Assembly: GCA_900549675.1 (NCBI GenBank)
Contig: URPG01000057.1
Span: 1 to 9,611 of the forward strand
Reading direction: 5' to 3'
Length of the DNA stretch: 9,611 nt
Source of the DNA: an uncultured Oscillospiraceae bacterium
Lineage (GTDB): Bacteria; Bacillota; Clostridia; Oscillospirales; Acutalibacteraceae
Shown: positions 6,162 to 9,611 of the stretch, one piece after another
How positions within the stretch are numbered: the stretch's first letter is position 1
Layout: each line of letters starts with the position of its first letter
Position numbers and translations under genes: made by a program
Notes under the pieces: generated by a model
What the model was told of the DNA's origin: nothing
Databases searched by the model: none
The model's input: the letters and a program-made list of their open reading frames with translations, nothing else

Positions 6162-7966
6162 GAAAATTCAGAAAAGTGATTGCCGCCTTGACAGTTTTCC
6201 TTTCCTTGCTGTTTGCTTATCTGGCCAATCGTTTTGTCCTGATGTTTGAATCCTTGCCGGGAAATCTTATCGATAAATTGCTCCTAACATGGGATTCATT
6301 TTGGGAGAATATTTCAAAGCAGCCTATTTTATGGAAGTATACAGAAAACTCACTCAAAGGCTGTTTGTGTGCTTTTGTCTTGAGTTGGCTTGTGTATCTC
6401 TATTTTATGTTTGGGGCTAAGAAATTTCGCGCCGGTGAAGAACATGGAAGTGCTGAGTGGGGCAATCATAAAACAGCAGAGAAATTTATGGACAAGGAAA
6501 ATCCGGAAAACAATATCATCCTCTCCCAAACCGAAAAAATACGGTTAATAGGAAATACCAGTGACTTTGAATATGACCGTAACAAAAACGTGATGATTGT
6601 GGGCGGTTCCGGCAGCGGTAAAACGTATTCCATTGTAAAACCAAATATTATGCAGCTGCACAGCAGTTATGTTTTAACGGACCCAAAAGGTACGCTGCTT
6701 CCGGATGTTGGAAAAATGCTTGCGGATCATGGATATAAGATAAAAGTAATGAATACCATTAACTTCAAGAAATCCATGCATTACAATCCTCTAGCATACA
6801 TTCGCAGTGAAAAAGATATTTTAAAGGTTGTGAATGTTTTAATTGAAAATACTAAAGGAGAGGGACAGCAGTCCACAGAAGATTTTTGGGTTAAGGCTGA
6901 ACGATTGCTTTATTCTGCCTGCATTGCTTATCTTTACTATGAATGTCCGATAGAAGACCGCAATATTCCGTCACTGGTCAATATGCTTGAGTATTGTCAA
7001 GTGAGTGAAAGTGATGAGAATTATAAAAGTGCGGTGGATATTTTGTTTGAAGATTTGGCAGTGCTTCCCGGTAAGGAGGATTGTTTTGCGGTTAAGCAAT
7101 ACCGCAAATTTAAACAGGCTGCAGGAGAGACAGCAAAGTCTATCTTGATTTCCTGCGGGGCAAGATTGGCTCCTTTTGATATTCAAGAAATTAAAGAACT
7201 GACACAGTATGATGAGCTGGAACTGGATAAAATCGGAGACCGAAAAACAGCCTTTTTCATTATTATGTCAGATACTGATGTTACTTTTTCTTTTTTGGTC
7301 GCCATGTGCCTGTATCAAATGTTTAATTTACTGTGTGAACACGCTGATGATGATTGTGGTGGTAGACTTCCTATTCATGTGCGGTGCTTGTTAGATGAAT
7401 TTGCCAATATTGGTGTGATTCCTAATTTTCAGCGTTTAATTGCTACCATCCGAAGTCGTGAAATATCAGCGGTGGTCATGCTCCAGTCATTGGCGCAGTT
7501 GACACCAATCTATAAAGACAATGCAGATACAATTATTGATAACTGCGATAGTTTTGTTTTTCTGGGCGGCAAGTCCAGTAAGACTACCAAACAGATTTCG
7601 GAAATGGTTGGTAAACAAACCATTGACAATCGAAATATCAATGAAAGCAAAGGACAAAACGCCAGTTACAGTGTAAATAATCAAAATCTTGGCCGTGATT
7701 TGATTGACCCTGCAGAGGTAGCTAAAATCCCCAAAAAAGAATGCATTGTGATTATCACTGGTACAGCACCGTATAAATCACAAAAATACAATACCAAAAA
7801 GCATGAACGGTTCAAGCAGTTAGCAGACTATGACCGTAAAAAAATATTTGATATTACTAAATATCAAGAATCAGAATGGGAGGCGGAAGAGTGTATCACA
7901 TTAGGAGAAATTAAAGAAGAAATGGATCTTTCAGAATTAAATGAACTCGATACAAAGACGGCATAA
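6158..7966 (+). CDS. virD4: VirD4/TraG-type type IV coupling protein (PcfC-like)
   Basis: This 602-residue membrane ATPase brings the relaxase-DNA complex to the transfer channel. Two N-terminal hydrophobic segments (about residues 7-29 and 67-86) anchor it, with a short outer loop between. The motif EEHGSAEWG at 94-102 is the usual lead-in. Walker A is GGSGSGKT at 149-156, followed by DPKGTL at 175-180 (family motif after the first strand). A conserved NPLAYI segment lies near 208-213, the substrate-discrimination all-alpha region spans about 215-330, Walker B is LLDEFANIG (Asp413, Glu414), and the later motifs MLQSLAQL and FLGGKSSKTTKQIS are present. All catalytic residues look intact. The start overlaps the stop of the PcfB-like gene (TTGA), which indicates translational coupling. 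The C-terminal tail is acidic (EEMDLSELNELD), a feature often seen in coupling proteins. The length agrees with Tn1549-type VirD4 proteins. Confidence 0.97.
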   Translation: MRKFRKVIAALTVFLSLLFAYLANRFVLMFESLPGNLIDKLLLTWDSFWENISKQPILWKYTENSLKGCLCAFVLSWLVYLYFMFGAKKFRAGEEHGSAEWGNHKTAEKFMDKENPENNIILSQTEKIRLIGNTSDFEYDRNKNVMIVGGSGSGKTYSIVKPNIMQLHSSYVLTDPKGTLLPDVGKMLADHGYKIKVMNTINFKKSMHYNPLAYIRSEKDILKVVNVLIENTKGEGQQSTEDFWVKAERLLYSACIAYLYYECPIEDRNIPSLVNMLEYCQVSESDENYKSAVDILFEDLAVLPGKEDCFAVKQYRKFKQAAGETAKSILISCGARLAPFDIQEIKELTQYDELELDKIGDRKTAFFIIMSDTDVTFSFLVAMCLYQMFNLLCEHADDDCGGRLPIHVRCLLDEFANIGVIPNFQRLIATIRSREISAVVMLQSLAQLTPIYKDNADTIIDNCDSFVFLGGKSSKTTKQISEMVGKQTIDNRNINESKGQNASYSVNNQNLGRDLIDPAEVAKIPKKECIVIITGTAPYKSQKYNTKKHERFKQLADYDRKKIFDITKYQESEWEAEECITLGEIKEEMDLSELNELDTKTA

Positions 7967-7973
7967 TTTTATT

Positions 7974-8008
7974 AAAAGGACTGTGAATTTTTTCATAGTC
8001 CTTTTTTT
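7974..8008 (+). terminator. Intrinsic terminator-like hairpin T4
   Basis: AAAAGGACTGTGA (7974-7986) pairs with TCATAGTCCTTTT (7993-8005) over 13 bases with a single G-U pair and a 6-base loop, and the T run extends to 8008. It begins 7 bases after the virD4 stop. It is the strongest of the four hairpins, yet it lies in the middle of genes that must be made together for transfer. Confidence 0.88.
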
Positions 8009-8043
8009 ATTTCATTAAACTAACAAAGAATGGAGATTTTAAA

Positions 8044-8331
8044 ATGGTTTTATTTGATAAAGTAATTGATTTGGTGGTAAAGTTTGTTACCTATGGCGGT
8101 GGTTTTTGGTTGTTATGGGGCATTGTTATTTTAGCCGGCGGTTTAAAAGATAAAAACGGACCTGCCTTGCAGTCCGGTATTTGGCAGATTATTGGCGGAG
8201 GTTTGATTATCTCCGCAGCTGTTCTGTTTAATTCCATTACGACTATGGAACTTCCAAGTGCTGTGGTTACAGGATTTATTACTCAATTGCAAATTCGTTT
8301 GCCAATGATTTTACACATTCCTTTATTCTAA
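8044..8331 (+). CDS. Maff2-family small membrane protein of the transfer apparatus
   Basis: The 95-residue product starts at ATG 8044 with TGGAGA (8031-8036) 7 bases before it. It has two membrane segments, about residues 12-32 (FVTYGGGFWLLWGIVILAGG) and 45-65 (GIWQIIGGGLIISAAVLF), joined by a short loop with KDKNGPALQSG. This hairpin layout, the loop, and the position directly after virD4 and before a VirB6-like gene match the Maff2 family of Firmicutes conjugative elements, which is suspected to play a pilin-like (VirB2/TrbC) role, though this is not proven as far as I know. Typical members are about 70 residues; this one has about 25 extra residues at the C-terminus ending in LPMILHIPLF. 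No signal peptide cleavage site is evident. Confidence 0.8.
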   Translation: MVLFDKVIDLVVKFVTYGGGFWLLWGIVILAGGLKDKNGPALQSGIWQIIGGGLIISAAVLFNSITTMELPSAVVTGFITQLQIRLPMILHIPLF

Positions 8332-8335
8332 AATA

Positions 8336-8344
8336 AGTAGGTGA
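8336..8344 (+). promoter_or_regulatory. Ribosome binding site for a TTG start at 8349
   Basis: AGTAGGTGA lies 4 bases before TTG at 8349. The alternative ATG at 8367 (codon 7) has no Shine-Dalgarno-like sequence before it. Confidence 0.6.
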
Positions 8345-8348
8345 TAAT

Positions 8349-9179
8349 TTGTTTACAGAAGCAATAATGGATTGCCTCAATAGTATTTATTCTACTGTTG
8401 GCGATACTGCAGGAGATTCCACTGCATTGGTTTCTCCTCTGAAACAGTATAGTCATCAATTGTATACTTGGGCAACTCTTATCATGAAAAATGCAATTAT
8501 GCCGGTATCCATGGTGATACTGGCATTATTTGCCTTGCTGGAACTGCAGAGAATTTCGGTAAGAATGGAATCGGTGGGAAGCAGTAATATTCCTGCTGAA
8601 ATGGTATTTAAGCTCTTGTTTAAAGTTGCACTTGCTAAAATGGCACTGGATTCCATTCCGATTATTATGGAAGCGATTTATGAGGTTAGCACCTTTTTAA
8701 CGACAACCATTAAATCACTTGTAGAAATAAAACAAAATACAAACCCAGATCTATCTATGCTAAGGGAATTGGTTGAAGATTTAGATTTTGGACAGCAAGT
8801 ATTAATGCTGCTTACCTGTTCGGTAGTAGAATTGATTACTTGGATTGCTACGATTATATCCGGTGTAATTGTTACCGCCAGATTCATTGAAATTTATGTT
8901 TTCTTTGCGGTATCACCCTTGCCGGCCTCTACGTTTTTGCATGATGAATTTTCGTCCATCGGTAAAGGATTTCTGAAAAATTTTGCGGCAGTTTGCCTGC
9001 AGGGAACACTTATTTTTCTAGTGATGTCCTTCTTCCCTATTTTAATGACAGGAGCGTTGGCCGCAGATGTAAACAACGTAAAGGGTGCATTAACAGGAGC
9101 ATTAGGATATGCGGTTGTGTTAGTTATTTCGATTTTTAGCACCAATCGGTGGAGTAAGGCAATTGTAGGCGCTGCATAA
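8349..9179 (+). CDS. VirB6/TrbL-like conjugal transfer membrane protein
   Basis: The 276-residue protein is polytopic, with likely membrane segments at about residues 48-66, 86-108, 151-173, 176-196, 211-236 and 247-264. The conserved block at 187-222, containing AVSPLPASTF and then SIGKGFLKNFAAVCLQG, is the part of VirB6/TrbL-like proteins from Clostridia elements (such as the CD1112-type family) that I recognise. VirB6 homologues form part of the inner-membrane channel of type IV secretion systems. It starts with TTG 17 bases after the Maff2-like stop and is followed 23 bases later by prgI, so the three genes are probably cotranscribed. The length of about 280 residues is usual for this family. 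The outer loop at about 120-148 is acidic. Nothing looks truncated. Confidence 0.9.
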   Translation: MFTEAIMDCLNSIYSTVGDTAGDSTALVSPLKQYSHQLYTWATLIMKNAIMPVSMVILALFALLELQRISVRMESVGSSNIPAEMVFKLLFKVALAKMALDSIPIIMEAIYEVSTFLTTTIKSLVEIKQNTNPDLSMLRELVEDLDFGQQVLMLLTCSVVELITWIATIISGVIVTARFIEIYVFFAVSPLPASTFLHDEFSSIGKGFLKNFAAVCLQGTLIFLVMSFFPILMTGALAADVNNVKGALTGALGYAVVLVISIFSTNRWSKAIVGAA

Positions 9180-9188
9180 AATAAAAAT

Positions 9189-9194
9189 AGGAGG
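9189..9194 (+). promoter_or_regulatory. Ribosome binding site of the prgI-like gene
   Basis: AGGAGG is a perfect Shine-Dalgarno core, 8 bases before ATG at 9203; a second purine run AAAGGA follows at 9197-9202. This is the strongest ribosome binding site in the window. Confidence 0.85.
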
Positions 9195-9202
9195 ATAAAG
9201 GA

Positions 9203-9611
9203 ATGGCAAATGAACTAATTACTGATGTTCCAAAGGATATATCAGAATATAAAAAAAGGATTATCGGAAGATTTACACTTCGTCAAATTATTTCTTTAGT
9301 GTTGGCCGCCGTAATAGGAGTTGGTGTGTATTTCCTTTGCACATTAGTATTTAAAATGACCTCTGACAGGGCCACTGATATTGTTTTTCCGGCTGTCATG
9401 CCTATTTTGGCAGTCGGATTTTTGCAGAAAAAAGGTTATCCCTTTGAAAAATACCTATTGATGATGCTTCGCCATCATCTGGGAACGAATAGAAGGCAAT
9501 ACACAAATGAGTTAAACAAAAAAGAAGAGGTGAATGATTTTGTTCAATCTGAAATTCAAAAAGAAAAAAACATCAGAGAATGTGAATACATCGGTTTCTC
9601 CAAAAAAGACC
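9203..9611 (+). CDS. PrgI-family type IV secretion membrane protein, partial at right edge
   Basis: The frame is open from ATG 9203 to the right edge, giving 136 codons without a stop. The N-terminus ELITDVPKDISEYKKRIIG and then FTLRQIISLVLA is the signature of PrgI proteins, small two-pass membrane proteins encoded just before the VirB4-type ATPase in Gram-positive conjugation systems (VirB3-like role). Membrane segments lie at about residues 27-49 and 56-75, followed by GYPFEKYL and a basic cytoplasmic region (RHHLGTNRRQY). Most PrgI proteins end near 120-140 residues, so the stop is expected just beyond the window, with virB4 next. Confidence 0.9.
   Translation, partial: MANELITDVPKDISEYKKRIIGRFTLRQIISLVLAAVIGVGVYFLCTLVFKMTSDRATDIVFPAVMPILAVGFLQKKGYPFEKYLLMMLRHHLGTNRRQYTNELNKKEEVNDFVQSEIQKEKNIRECEYIGFSKKD

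Overview
The window looks like part of the conjugation module of an integrative and conjugative element (ICE) or related transfer element from a low-GC Firmicute, probably a Clostridia-type gut or animal-associated bacterium. The reasons are AT-rich sequence, strong AGGAGG-type ribosome binding sites, several TTG starts, U-tract intrinsic terminators, and a Gram-positive type IV secretion gene set (PcfB/DUF3801, VirD4/TraG, Maff2-like, VirB6/TrbL-like, PrgI). All genes lie on the + strand and almost no sequence is non-coding; no intergenic gap exceeds 80 bases. The host species cannot be fixed from the sequence.

Region by region: positions 3-281 are the C-terminal end of a larger gene cut by the left edge, resembling the tail of the very large helicase/methylase or relaxase proteins of these elements. 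After a terminator-like hairpin comes topB (354-2411, topoisomerase III). It is followed closely by a gene for a membrane-anchored protein of unknown function with a beta-rich outer domain (2429-3085). A second hairpin leads to a 632-residue ArdC/LtrC-like protein (3121-5019) whose zinc-peptidase site is degenerate and whose C-terminal part resembles a module of the element's own helicase/methylase proteins. A third hairpin leads to a PcfB-like protein (5082-6161) that carries three copies of the PcfB core. Its stop codon overlaps the TTG start of the VirD4-type coupling ATPase (6158-7966). A fourth hairpin precedes a Maff2-like small membrane protein (8044-8331), a VirB6/TrbL-like channel protein (8349-9179) and the start of a PrgI gene (9203 to the right edge).

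Together these genes would process and relax the transferred DNA (TopB, ArdC-like protein), bring the relaxosome to the membrane (PcfB-like protein, VirD4) and form the inner-membrane part of the channel (Maff2-like, VirB6-like, PrgI; a VirB4 ATPase gene would be expected just past the right edge).

The least ordinary points are the triplicated PcfB module, the ArdC-like protein with a dead metallopeptidase motif and a borrowed helicase-type module, and four intrinsic-terminator hairpins placed at or inside the stop codons of consecutive transfer genes without visible promoters after them. The last point suggests conditional read-through, by ribosome coupling or an antitermination factor. I found no CRISPR array, RNA gene, insertion sequence, attachment site or origin of transfer here.
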